Assembly: GCF_916619195.1 (NCBI RefSeq)
Contig: NZ_CAKAKL010000001.1
Span: forward strand, 1,550,001-1,614,000
Reading direction: 5' to 3'
DNA length: 64,000 nt
Source: Inquilinus sp. Marseille-Q2685
Lineage (GTDB): Bacteria > Pseudomonadota > Alphaproteobacteria > DSM-16000 > Inquilinaceae
The translations under genes were made by a program, and so were the position numbers. Shown piece after piece: positions 24,742-34,856 of the stretch (position 1 is its first letter; each line of letters begins with the position of its first letter). The notes beneath the pieces were generated by a model, which saw only the letters and a list, made by a program, of their open reading frames with translations, did no database searches and had not been told where the DNA came from.

Positions 24742-25347
24742 CTAAGGCGTCTTCAGCCCGTCCAGCGCCATGTTGAGCTGCAGGACGTTGACCCGCGGCT
24801 CGCCGATCAGCCCCAGCAGCCGGCCGCTGGTCGCGGCCTGCACCGCCTGGCGCACTTGGTCGGGCGGCAGGCCGCGGGCGGCGGCGACGCGGGCGACCTG
24901 CAGCTCGGCATTGGCCGGGCTGATGTCCGGGTCGAGGCCGGAGGCCGAGCTGGTGACCATGTCGGCCGGCGGGTTGCGGATGCCCTGCGCCGCCAGCGCG
25001 TCGACATCGCCCTTCACCCGGTCGGCCAGGGCCTGGCTGGTGGGGCCGAGGTTGGAGCCGGCCGAGTTGGCGGCGTTGTAGGGCTGCGCGACCGACTTGG
25101 TCGGGTCGTTCGGGTCGGTGCCCGAGGTCGCCGAGATGCGGCCGTGGAAGTACTTCTCGCTGGTGAAGTCCTGGCCGATCAGGGCGGCGCCGATGACGGT
25201 GCCGTCGGCGCGCTTCACCAGGCTGCCATTGGCCTGGCCGGGGAACAGCCCCTGGGCGACGCCGGTCATGGCGAAGGGGTAGGCGATGCCGGTGAGGATC
25301 GTCAGCAGGACGACCATCACCAAGGCGGGTCGGATCTGGTTCAGCAT
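24742..25347 (-). CDS. kdpC: Potassium-transporting ATPase subunit C
   Basis: A 201-residue single-span subunit that stabilises the KdpFABC complex and raises its ATP affinity. One N-terminal transmembrane helix (about 8-30) is followed by a periplasmic domain with the conserved NGSLVKRADGTVIGAALIGQDF region, YFHGRISAT, SGSNLGP-like AGSNLGPTSQAL and the C-terminal PRVNVLQLNMALD. It is 7 bp downstream of kdpB in the operon. Confidence 0.96.
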   Translation of the reverse strand: MLNQIRPALVMVVLLTILTGIAYPFAMTGVAQGLFPGQANGSLVKRADGTVIGAALIGQDFTSEKYFHGRISATSGTDPNDPTKSVAQPYNAANSAGSNLGPTSQALADRVKGDVDALAAQGIRNPPADMVTSSASGLDPDISPANAELQVARVAAARGLPPDQVRQAVQAATSGRLLGLIGEPRVNVLQLNMALDGLKTP

Positions 25348-25354
25348 GGTGGCC

Positions 25355-27415
<2,061 letters not shown>

Positions 27416-27430
27416 GACGGACGGATCCGA

Positions 27431-29140
27431 TCAGAACAGGGTGCCGGCGGAGGCGGCCAAGTGGTCCACCACCGGGCCCAGCGCCAGCGCCGGGAAGAAG
27501 GTCAGGCCGCCCATGATCAGCACCACGCCGATCAGCAGGGCGACGAAGAGCGGCCCGGTGGTCGGGAAGGTGCCGGAGGACGGGGGCAGGCTGCGCTTGG
27601 CGGCGAGCGATCCGGCGACGGCCAGCATCGGCACGATCATCAGGAAGCGGCCGATCAGCATCGCGAAGCCGAGGGTCACGGTGTAGAACAGCGAGGTCGC
27701 GGTCAGGCCGCCGAAGGCCGAGCCGTTGTTCGCCGTGCCCGAGGTGTAGGCGTACAGCACCTCGCTGAAGCCGTGCGGCCCCGGGTTGAGGATGCCGGCC
27801 AGGCCGGCCTGGGTCGACACCGCCAGCGCGGTGAAGCCGAGCATCGACGCCGGCAGGATCAGGAGGGCCAGCATGGTCATCTTGACCTCCTTGGCCTCGA
27901 TCTTCTTGCCGACATATTCCGGCGTGCGGCCGACCATCAGCCCGGCGACGAAGATCGCCTCGATCACGAACAGCAGCATGCCGTACAGGCCGGCGCCGAC
28001 GCCGCCGATGATCACCTCGCCCAGCATCATGTTGACCAGCGGCACCATGCCGCCGAGCGCGGTGAGGCTGTCGTGCTGCGCGATGATCGCGCCGCAGGAC
28101 GCCGCGGTGGTGACCACGGCGAACAGGGCCGACAGCGCCTCGCCGAAGCGGACCTCCTTGCCCTCCATGTTGCCGAGGGTGGTGTCGACGCCGAGCGAGG
28201 CCAGCAGATGGCCGCCGCCGGCTTCCTGCCAGTAGGCGACGAAGACGCCGGCCAGGAACAGCACGCCCATGGCGGCGAAGATCGCCCAGCCCTGCTTCTC
28301 GTTGCCGACCATGCGGCCGAAGGTGTTGGTCAGGCCGGCTCCGATCGCGAAGATCAGCAGCATCTGCACCAGGTTCGACAGCGCGGTCGGGTTCTCGTAG
28401 GGATGGGCCGAGTTGGCGTTGAAGAAGCCGCCGCCATTGGTGCCCAGCATCTTGATCGCCAGCTGCGAGGCCACCGGCCCCTGGGCGATGGTCTGGTGCG
28501 CGCCCTCCAGCGTGGTGGCGTCGACAGTGGTGCCGAGGTTCTGCGGCACGCCCTGCCAGACGAAGAAGATCGTGGCGACGACGCAGATCGGCAGCAGCAC
28601 GTAGAGCGTGGCCCGGGTCAGGTCGACCCAGAAATTGCCGATGGTCTGGGCCGAGCGGCGGGCGAAGCCGCGCACCAGCGCGATGGCGAGCGCGATGCCG
28701 GTCGCGGCCGAGACGAAGTTCTGCACCGTCAGCCCGGCCATCTGCACCAGGTAGCCCATGGTGCTTTCGCCGCCATAGGACTGCCAGTTGGTGTTGGTGA
28801 CGAAGCTGACCGCGGTGTTGAAGGCGAGGCCCTCCGGCACCGCCGACATCCCGGCCGGGTTCAGCGGCAGCACGTCCTGGAAGCGCTGCAGCGCATAGAG
28901 CAGGACGAAGCCGGCCAGGCTGAAGATCAGCATGCCGAAGGCATAGCCGGTCCAGTGCTGCTCGCGGTCCTCGCGCACGCCGGCGGCGGCGTAGAACAGG
29001 CGCTCGACCGGGAGGAGGACGGGAGAGAGGAAGGTGCGCTCGCCCGCGAAGACCCGGGCCATGTAGCCGCCGAGCGGGCGCGTGATCAGGATGACGATCG
29101 CGCAGAACAGCGCGATCTGGATCCAGCCGTTGAGGGTCAT
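27431..29140 (-). CDS. kdpA: Potassium-transporting ATPase subunit A
   Basis: Channel-like K+ binding subunit of 569 residues, a member of the superfamily of K+ transporters with about ten transmembrane helices and four degenerate selectivity loops. Recognisable segments are [59 protein letters not shown] and [17 protein letters not shown], corresponding to the four P loops. Length is close to the E. coli subunit (557 residues). It is 7 bp after kdpF. Confidence 0.97.
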   Translation of the reverse strand: MTLNGWIQIALFCAIVILITRPLGGYMARVFAGERTFLSPVLLPVERLFYAAAGVREDREQHWTGYAFGMLIFSLAGFVLLYALQRFQDVLPLNPAGMSAVPEGLAFNTAVSFVTNTNWQSYGGESTMGYLVQMAGLTVQNFVSAATGIALAIALVRGFARRSAQTIGNFWVDLTRATLYVLLPICVVATIFFVWQGVPQNLGTTVDATTLEGAHQTIAQGPVASQLAIKMLGTNGGGFFNANSAHPYENPTALSNLVQMLLIFAIGAGLTNTFGRMVGNEKQGWAIFAAMGVLFLAGVFVAYWQEAGGGHLLASLGVDTTLGNMEGKEVRFGEALSALFAVVTTAASCGAIIAQHDSLTALGGMVPLVNMMLGEVIIGGVGAGLYGMLLFVIEAIFVAGLMVGRTPEYVGKKIEAKEVKMTMLALLILPASMLGFTALAVSTQAGLAGILNPGPHGFSEVLYAYTSGTANNGSAFGGLTATSLFYTVTLGFAMLIGRFLMIVPMLAVAGSLAAKRSLPPSSGTFPTTGPLFVALLIGVVLIMGGLTFFPALALGPVVDHLAASAGTLF

Positions 29141-29147
29141 GGCCGTC

Positions 29148-29237
29148 TCAGAACTTCTCGGGGCGGACGAGGGCGTAGACGAGGTAGCCGAGCAGCAGCG
29201 CGGATACGATGCCGCCGAGGATGAGATCGAAGGTCAT
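29148..29237 (-). CDS. kdpF: Potassium-transporting ATPase subunit F
   Basis: A 29-residue one-helix membrane peptide, first classical member of the kdpFABC operon. It begins [20 protein letters not shown] and ends LVRPEKF, the usual KdpF C-terminal motif. KdpF stabilises the complex in the membrane. ATG 29237 is preferred over the adjacent ATG 29240 because GAGGGG then has some spacing. It is too short for ordinary gene callers. Confidence 0.92.
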   Translation of the reverse strand: MTFDLILGGIVSALLLGYLVYALVRPEKF

Positions 29238-29244
29238 CATCCCC

Positions 29245-29328
29245 TCACAGCCGGTCGCAAAGCAGCACATAGCCCAGGCCGACGGCGAAGAACGCCGCGG
29301 CCAGGGCGAGCATCAGGACGTCGAGCAC
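29245..29328 (-). CDS. Small membrane protein upstream of kdpF
   Basis: A 27-residue peptide starting at GTG 29328 behind an excellent GGAGA ribosome site: hydrophobic LMLALAAAFFAVGLGYVLL followed by CDRL. The stop is 7 bp before kdpF. It has one transmembrane helix and the same size class as KdpF, and short ORFs ending in C(E/D)RL precede kdpF in several alphaproteobacteria as I recall. A role as an additional Kdp accessory subunit is an inference. Confidence 0.65.
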   Translation of the reverse strand: MLDVLMLALAAAFFAVGLGYVLLCDRL

Positions 29329-29361
29329 GAAGTCTCCTTTCCGCAGCTGGCCTGCGGACTC

Positions 29362-29383
29362 GTGTGATCGGCGCGGATCACAC
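29362..29383 (-). promoter_or_regulatory. Inverted repeat in the kdp leader
   Basis: Perfect 8-bp arms GTGTGATC (29362-29369) and GATCACAC (29376-29383) with a 6-bp spacer lie about 35 bp before the first ORF of the kdp operon. Read on the minus strand, an A+T-rich stretch GAATTTTTATG lies about 10-20 bp further upstream. The repeat is either an operator (KdpE or another regulator) or a 5' mRNA hairpin. No experimentally derived KdpE box is matched. Confidence 0.4.
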
Positions 29384-29459
29384 ACCCGGAGCGCATAAAA
29401 ATTCGATCGGGATTTACGGCCGGCGGGAGCGACCAGAGCCGTCTCCAGGATGCCAAAAA

Positions 29460-29548
29460 CCGTCATTGCGAGGAGGCGGAGCCGACGAAGCAATCCAGGG
29501 GCCGGTGCGAGCTGCCCCTGGATTGCTTCGCTGCGCTCGCAATGACGG
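29460..29548 (+). repeat. REP-like palindromic element, copy 2
   Basis: Terminal 13-bp inverted repeats CCGTCATTGCGAG (29460-29472)/CTCGCAATGACGG (29536-29548) differ from copy 1 at one base per arm. An inner inverted repeat (GAAGCAATCC/GGATTGCTTC) and the shared core CCAGGGGCCGGTGCGAGC follow the same plan. It lies between the NTF2-like gene and the kdp promoter region. Confidence 0.85.
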
Positions 29549-29574
29549 CGAGTCTGGCGTCGTGAAAAGATCTC

Positions 29575-29964
29575 TCAGGCGAGGGTGAGGTAGATCTCGG
29601 CCTCGATCACCCAATCCGCGCTGATCCTGCGCCATTTGGCGGTGTAGGTGCCGGAGGCGAGCGGCAGGCCGCCGGCGGCGGTGACGCCTTGCCAGCGCCC
29701 GTGCTCCAGGGCTATGGGCTCGACCGGCGAGACCAGGATGGTGTCGGGGGTGCGGGTGTAGATCGTGCGCAGGGACGCGGCGAATTCGCGTTCCCATGCC
29801 GCGAGTTGGGCCTTGCAGCCGGAGATGACGGCGCTGTCCGTGCCCGTGACCAGAATGGCGTCCTGGGCCAGAATCGGACCGATGGCCTTGAGGTCCGCCT
29901 TGGCCAGAGCGCGGTTGAAGGCCTCGCGCCGCTGGCGGATGGCGTGATCGGCGGCATGAGTCAT
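29575..29964 (-). CDS. NTF2-like / SnoaL-type (DUF4440-like) protein
   Basis: A 129-residue protein with the cone-shaped NTF2-like fold: RQRREAFNRALAKADLKAIGPILAQDAILVTG at the start and the beta-rich YTAKWRRISADWVIEAEIYLTL at the end. Family members are small isomerases, hydrolases or ligand binders. No catalytic residue set is diagnostic, so the function is open. No signal peptide. It stands alone, with a REP-like element on its 3' side. Confidence 0.75.
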   Translation of the reverse strand: MTHAADHAIRQRREAFNRALAKADLKAIGPILAQDAILVTGTDSAVISGCKAQLAAWEREFAASLRTIYTRTPDTILVSPVEPIALEHGRWQGVTAAGGLPLASGTYTAKWRRISADWVIEAEIYLTLA

Positions 29965-30045
29965 CGTGAGGTGTCCGGCAGGAGGATCGATCGCCTGGAT
30001 ATTGCCGCCGAGCGCAACGGAGGTCGACGCCCCACTTTGCGGACT

Positions 30046-30327
30046 CTATGAGTCCCAAATGTTTTGAAAATCCCTGTCATGGCGCTGGATGGCTTCCTGA
30101 AGCGTGAAAAACCACTCACAGCGTTCCGACAAGTCTTCTTCCATCAGAAGTTCTACCAGGTTGCAGTCCTGCCATGCCTGCAATCGAGGGTCTAGTGGCA
30201 GATCGAAGAAGTCTGCCGCGAGTACGCAATAGCCCTTCTGAGATATGTTCTCAAAGCAGGCATAACGAACCGACTTGGTGGCGTTGACTCGCCGCCAGAC
30301 CTGGATTGCTCGGTAGAGATTTGACAT
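30046..30327 (-). CDS. Orphan hypothetical protein, A+T-rich
   Basis: A 93-residue protein of unrecognised family beginning MSNLYRAIQVWRRVNATKSV and ending DFQNIWDS. It is acidic in the C-terminal half with several Trp and Cys residues and no membrane segment. The base composition (about 50% G+C) and A/T-ending codons differ sharply from all neighbours, which suggests acquisition by horizontal transfer. The size and composition would suit an immunity- or effector-type protein, but no motif supports this. Confidence 0.6.
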   Translation of the reverse strand: MSNLYRAIQVWRRVNATKSVRYACFENISQKGYCVLAADFFDLPLDPRLQAWQDCNLVELLMEEDLSERCEWFFTLQEAIQRHDRDFQNIWDS

Positions 30328-30455
30328 GCGAGAGCGGCAATGCCGCTGGCTGATCGCTGACGCCGATTGTTATGGCCGAAGTTCCGGGCCTTGTCACTGT
30401 CTCTGGTCGCTTCCGTTTTCCACCCTTTTCAGCCAGATGGCGGGATGTCCGCTGG

Positions 30456-30986
30456 TCAGCGCCCCGTCGACGGCCGGGCTACCCAGACCAGCCCCTGCCA
30501 AACGGCGCCGTCATAGGTTGCGGTGAAGTCGCGCGCCGGATCCCTGTGCAGGCCCAGCCGCGCCATCACCGCTTGCGACCGCTGGTTGTCGGGCGCGGTG
30601 AAGGCCAGGATCTCCGGGAAACCGAGCCGGCCGAACCCGTCCTGCAGCGCCGCCCTCGCGGCCTCGGTCGCATAGCCGTGCCCCCAGGCCCGCCGCGCCA
30701 GCCGCCAGCCGATCTCGACGCCGGCGCCGAGCGGATGGCCCGGCCCCAGCGGCATGATCCCAGCATAGCCGAGGACCTCTTCCCTCAAGGTCTCGACCGC
30801 CCAGCGGCAGACGCCGTGCCGATCGAAGGCGGCGCGATAGCGGTCGAGCTTGGCGTCGCTGCCCGCCCGGTCCAGCGGCCCGCCGAGGTCGCGCATCACC
30901 TCCGGGTCGGCGGTCAGGGCGGCGAAGGCGTCGCGGTCATCCTCGCGCCAGGGCCGGAGCCGGAGCCGCGGCGTGGCCAGGATCAT
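30456..30986 (-). CDS. GNAT family N-acetyltransferase (RimJ/RimL-like)
   Basis: A 176-residue acetyltransferase of the Acetyltransf_3 group. It starts MILATPRLRLRPWREDDRDAF; the central IGWRLARRAWGHGYATEAARAAL holds the acetyl-CoA pyrophosphate loop, and NQRSQAVMARLGL is the usual motif B. The substrate could be a protein N terminus or a small amine. It ends the leftward run that begins with benE; only 3 bp separate the two, so they may be co-transcribed. Confidence 0.85.
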   Translation of the reverse strand: MILATPRLRLRPWREDDRDAFAALTADPEVMRDLGGPLDRAGSDAKLDRYRAAFDRHGVCRWAVETLREEVLGYAGIMPLGPGHPLGAGVEIGWRLARRAWGHGYATEAARAALQDGFGRLGFPEILAFTAPDNQRSQAVMARLGLHRDPARDFTATYDGAVWQGLVWVARPSTGR

Positions 30987-30989
30987 CCG

Positions 30990-32207
30990 TCAGCCCCGCA
31001 GCCGGTCCAGCGCCATCATCGCCCCGCCGGCCACCAGGCCCCAGAAGGCGGCGCCGATGCCGAACAGCGACAGGCCGGAGACCGTGGTGACGAAGGTGAC
31101 GACGGCCGGCAGCCGCTCCTCCTCCCGCGCCAGCGCGGTCGACAGGGCGCCGCCGAGGCTGCCCAGCAGCGCGAGGCCGGCCACCGCCTGGATCAAGAGC
31201 GGCGGCGAGGCGGCGATGAAGGCGGCGGCGAAGCCGGCGAACAGGCCGATCACGAGATAGGCGGTCCCCGCCACCACCGCAGCCGGCCAGCGCCGCGCCG
31301 GGTCGGGATGGGCCTCGGCCGAGGCGCACAGCGCCGCGGTGATCGCCGACAGGTTCACCGCATGGCCGCCGAACAAGGCCGTCAGCGCGCTGGCCGCGCC
31401 GGTGGCGACGAACAGCGGCCCGACCGGCGGCCGGTAGCCGTTGGCGTTCAGCACGGCGAGGCCGGGCACGTTCTGCGACGCCATGGTGACGATGAACAGC
31501 GGCACGGCGATGCCGATGATCGCGCCGGTGGAGAAGGCCGGGGCGACGAAGACGGGCTCCGGCCACAGATGGGCGAAAGCGCCCGGCGGCACCGCGGCGG
31601 TCAGGCCGATCAGCGCCAGCGCCGTCACGACAGCGGCGGGCACGGCGTAGAGCCGGGCGAAGCGCCAGGCCAGGGCCCAGACCAGCAGCACCGGCAGGGC
31701 CAGCATCGGCATGGCGCCCACCGCCCGGGCCGGGGCCAGGCAGAGGTCGAGCAGCACCCCGGCCAGCATGGCGCCGGCGAGCGGCGTCGGGATCGCCGTG
31801 ACCAGCCGGCCGAAGGGGCGCCACAGCCCGGCGGCGACCACCAGGGCGGCCGCCGCCAGGAAGGCGCCGACAGCCGCCGGGAAGCCGCCCGCCGGCACGC
31901 CGGTGGCGATCAGCAGCGCCGCGCCGGGGGTTGACCAGGCGATGCTGATCGGCAGCCGCGAGCGCCAGGACAGGAGGATCGCCAGCAGCCCCTGGCCGAT
32001 GCAGACCGCGAGCAGCCCGGAGGCCGCCTGGACCGGGGTGGCGCCGGCCGCCGTCAGCCCTTGCAGCACCACGGTGAAGGCGCTGGCGAAGCCGACGATG
32101 GCGGCCAGGAGGCCGGCCGCGACCGGCTGCAGCGCCGAGCCGCCGCGCGGCGCCATCGTCTCGTCGCCTGGCGCGCCGTCGAAGGTGGAGGTGGTGTCGG
32201 TCCGCAT
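30990..32207 (-). CDS. benE: Benzoate/H+ symporter, BenE family
   Basis: Inner-membrane protein of 405 residues with about eleven to twelve helices. The N-terminal FASAFTVVLQGLTAAGATPVQAASGLLAVC and WSTPGAALL, followed by FVTLVTVS-like segments near the end, identify BenE. Uptake of benzoate is the family role, but no benzoate catabolic genes are nearby, so the true substrate is uncertain. I prefer ATG 32207, which has GAGG upstream, over the TTG at 32222. Confidence 0.85.
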   Translation of the reverse strand: MRTDTTSTFDGAPGDETMAPRGGSALQPVAAGLLAAIVGFASAFTVVLQGLTAAGATPVQAASGLLAVCIGQGLLAILLSWRSRLPISIAWSTPGAALLIATGVPAGGFPAAVGAFLAAAALVVAAGLWRPFGRLVTAIPTPLAGAMLAGVLLDLCLAPARAVGAMPMLALPVLLVWALAWRFARLYAVPAAVVTALALIGLTAAVPPGAFAHLWPEPVFVAPAFSTGAIIGIAVPLFIVTMASQNVPGLAVLNANGYRPPVGPLFVATGAASALTALFGGHAVNLSAITAALCASAEAHPDPARRWPAAVVAGTAYLVIGLFAGFAAAFIAASPPLLIQAVAGLALLGSLGGALSTALAREEERLPAVVTFVTTVSGLSLFGIGAAFWGLVAGGAMMALDRLRG

Positions 32208-32315
32208 CGCCGGCCTCTGCAACGGGCCGGGGGCACGGCTGCCGCCCGGCGGCTGCCCAAGCTAAAGGCAGTCGCCCGCCTCCGGAACCGATCAATTGTC
32301 GGGATACAAGCGGGG

Positions 32316-33251
32316 CTACCGCGCGACGGCCGGTCGGTCGGGCTCCGGCCCCTCGCGACAGATCCGGTTGCGGCCGCTCGTCTTGGCGGAGTAGAGCGCC
32401 TTGTCCGCCCGGGCATAGAGGCCGGCGACCGTGTCCCCTGGGTGGCCCTCCGCCAGCCCGGCGGAGAAGGTGTAGGCGAGGTCCCCGCGGTCCGGCACCG
32501 GCCGGGCCGTGCGCACCGCGGCCAGCATCCTCTCGACCAGCAGGACCGCCTGCCCGATCGAGGTGCGGGGCAGCACCAGCAGGAACTCGTCCCCGCCCAT
32601 CCGGCCGAAGCAGTCGGACCGGCGGACCATGCCGCCGATGCGCCGCGCGAAGTCGCGCAGGATCAGGTCGCCGATCTGGTGGCCGTGCCGGTCGTTGACG
32701 GGCTTGAAATGGTCGATGTCCAGCAGCGCGACGCAGCCGGGCCCGCCGGCCCCGGACGACGGCCGGTGCAGCATCTCCTCGATCCGCTCGGTGACGAAGC
32801 GGCGGTTGGCGATGCCGGTCAGCTCGTCGGTGTAGGACGCCTTGACGGCGAAGTCCCGGTCCTGGCGCACCGCCCGGCCCTCGACCCGCGTGCCGGTGAT
32901 GTTGCTGGCGATGCACAGCATCCAGCCATCGGCCCGGACGCTTTCCGTCATCCACAGCCAGCGGCCGTCGACTAGATCGGTTTCATAGGCCCGGAAGCCG
33001 CTCTTCCCGCGGCGGGACTGCGTCGATGTCAGCCACGCCTCGAGATCCTCCGTCCGGAGGACCGTGCCCCGGCCGGCGGCATGGTTCCGGCGCATGATCT
33101 CGGACCAGAGCGGGGTCTCGGCCTCGTCGATGAAGAAGGCGGCCCGGAAGGCCCGGTTGGCGTAGCGCAGCCGGTCGAACTCGTCGTAGGCGGCAACCAG
33201 AACCGGCGTTCCATCGAACATCTGAACGAGGGTTTCGAGAACGCTGTCCAT
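32316..33251 (-). CDS. PAS-GGDEF diguanylate cyclase
   Basis: A 311-residue cytoplasmic enzyme that makes cyclic di-GMP from two GTP. Residues 1-125 form a PAS-like sensor (FDGTPVLVAAYDEFDRLRYANRAFRAAFF), and 140-300 the GGDEF domain with LTGIANRRF, DIDHFKPVNDRHGHQIGD and the active-site loop GGDEF (219-223). The inhibitory I-site RxxD is present (RRSD, 210-213), so product feedback is expected. There is no membrane segment. It is transcribed alone. Confidence 0.93.
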   Translation of the reverse strand: MDSVLETLVQMFDGTPVLVAAYDEFDRLRYANRAFRAAFFIDEAETPLWSEIMRRNHAAGRGTVLRTEDLEAWLTSTQSRRGKSGFRAYETDLVDGRWLWMTESVRADGWMLCIASNITGTRVEGRAVRQDRDFAVKASYTDELTGIANRRFVTERIEEMLHRPSSGAGGPGCVALLDIDHFKPVNDRHGHQIGDLILRDFARRIGGMVRRSDCFGRMGGDEFLLVLPRTSIGQAVLLVERMLAAVRTARPVPDRGDLAYTFSAGLAEGHPGDTVAGLYARADKALYSAKTSGRNRICREGPEPDRPAVAR

Positions 33252-33399
33252 GATGCCGCATCATGACCGAGATCCGGCCGCGGGGCGAGCGTGGTCGAGG
33301 CGCGACGATACGGCTTGCGGATGAGGATGGCGAGGAGGATCGTAGGATCCGGAGCCCTGCCGTCGAAGGGCGACGGCGTCCCACCGGGGAGTACGGATC

Positions 33400-33594
33400 A
33401 TGCGGAATCCGGCAGTGGCGTTGCTTTCGATGGTGGCGGCCGGCGTCGTCCTGGCCGCCTGCTCGTCTTCCGACGTCCCGGGCGACAGCTTCAACCTGTC
33501 GGTCCACAACCCGACGCCTTCGGCCCAGGCCCGGACCGGCCCCACGGCGGAGCCCGGCGAGGATCCCTACAACCGGACCGTGCCGCAGCCCTGA
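33400..33594 (+). CDS. Small lipoprotein
   Basis: A 64-residue protein with a lipoprotein signal: a hydrophobic run LLSMVAAGVVLAAC with the lipobox cysteine at residue 21, followed by a short, Ser/Pro-rich hydrophilic tail. Asp at +2 is absent (CSSS), so outer-membrane sorting is likely. No family is recognised. A GGGGAG site precedes the ATG. Its stop codon abuts the left end of a palindromic repeat. Confidence 0.7.
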   Translation: MRNPAVALLSMVAAGVVLAACSSSDVPGDSFNLSVHNPTPSAQARTGPTAEPGEDPYNRTVPQP

Positions 33595-33737
33595 GAGACC
33601 GTCTGGAAATTCTACTGGCGCGGCCGTCTGGCGGCGGACTCGAAGCTTCCGGTGCTCACGCACCCAATGTGCGCTGCGCTCCGGTTCTCGAAACCACCGC
33701 CAGCCGACTCACGCCAGCGCATTTCCAAACGGTCTCT
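33594..33737 (+). repeat. Intergenic palindromic element with AGAGACCG ends
   Basis: Left arm AGAGACCGTCTGGAAAT (33594-33610) and right arm ATTTCCAAACGGTCTCT (33721-33737) are 17-bp inverted repeats with one mismatch. Internal complementary blocks (TGGCGG/CCGCCA and CCGG-containing stems) indicate a foldable unit of about 144 bp. No second copy lies in this window. It resembles the dispersed intergenic mosaic repeats of alphaproteobacteria. Confidence 0.75.
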
Positions 33738-33745
33738 GAGGCCGC

Positions 33746-34855
33746 TCACTCCATTCTGCGGCGGAACATCCACGCCGCGGCGCTGAGCGTCACCAGGGCG
33801 ATCAGCGCCAGCGGCACGGTGTTGTGCAGCATCTCCTCGGCCGGCAGCCCCTTCAGGAACACGCCGCGGACGATGACGATGAAGTAGCGCAGCGGGTTGA
33901 CGAAGGTCGCCGGCTGCAGCCATTCCGGCATGTTGTCGATCGGCGTGGCGAAGCCGGACATCAGCGTCGCCGGGATCATGAATAGGAACGACCCGAGGAT
34001 CGCCTGCTGCTGCGTCGCCGACAGGGCGGAGATGAACAGCCCGATCCCGATGAGGGCCAAGAGGTAGAAGAACACGCCCGCGTAGAACATCCCGAGCGAC
34101 CCGCGCAGCGGCAGGCCGAACCAGACCAGCGCCGCCAGCAGGTAGAAGCTGCAATGGGTGAAGCCGATCAGCAGCGACGGGATGGTCTTGCCCAGCAGGA
34201 TCTCGTGCACCCGCAGCGGCGAGACCAGCAGCTGGTCGAAGGTGCCCAGCTCCCGCTCCCGCGCGATGGTCAGGCCGGTGACGATGAGTCCAATCAGCAC
34301 CGCGATCACGGCGATCAGGTTCGGCACCATGAACCATTGCGTGTCCAGCGCCGGGTTGAACCAGAAGCGCGGCACCGCGGCGTCCGGCTGGTCCGCCACG
34401 CCGCTGGGGCTGGCCGCGTCGGCCGCCATGCCGGCGACGATCTGCGACAGGTAGTTGCCGGCGAGCTGCGAGGCGTTGGAGCGGCGGCCGTCGAGGATGA
34501 CCTGCAGGTCCGCCGGCCGCCCGGCGGCGACGTCGCGCGAGAAGCCGGGGCCGACCTGCACCGCCGCCAGCACCTGCTGCCGGTCGATCGCTTCCCGCAG
34601 CGCCTCCGGCGTCTCGACCGCGAGGATGCCGCGGAAGTACGGCGAGCCCTCGACCCGCCGCACCAGCTCCTGGCTCCAGGCGCCGCGGTCGCGGTCCAGG
34701 AGGGCGAGGTCGACATTCTTCACCTCCATCGTCGCGGCATAAGCGAAGACGAAGAGCTGCAGGATCGGCGGCACGATCAGGATCATCCGGCCGCGCGGGT
34801 CGCGCAGCACGGCCAGCAGCTCCTTGACCACCAGGGCCTTCAGGCGGCGCCACAT
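33746..34855 (-). CDS. ABC-2 type permease (YhhJ/YbhR-like), second of pair
   Basis: A 369-residue membrane subunit of a drug or lipid exporter. One N-terminal helix (about 22-42), a periplasmic domain to about residue 170 and five C-terminal helices match the ABC2_membrane_3 pattern. The conserved TIARERELGTFDQLLVSPLR and SGFATPIDNMPEWLQ segments are present. It follows the other permease by a single base. With that permease, the double-ATPase and the HlyD protein it forms an exporter of the YbhFSR/YhiI-RbbA-YhhJ type. The substrate is unknown. Confidence 0.9.
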   Translation of the reverse strand: MWRRLKALVVKELLAVLRDPRGRMILIVPPILQLFVFAYAATMEVKNVDLALLDRDRGAWSQELVRRVEGSPYFRGILAVETPEALREAIDRQQVLAAVQVGPGFSRDVAAGRPADLQVILDGRRSNASQLAGNYLSQIVAGMAADAASPSGVADQPDAAVPRFWFNPALDTQWFMVPNLIAVIAVLIGLIVTGLTIARERELGTFDQLLVSPLRVHEILLGKTIPSLLIGFTHCSFYLLAALVWFGLPLRGSLGMFYAGVFFYLLALIGIGLFISALSATQQQAILGSFLFMIPATLMSGFATPIDNMPEWLQPATFVNPLRYFIVIVRGVFLKGLPAEEMLHNTVPLALIALVTLSAAAWMFRRRME

Positions 34856-34856
34856 G

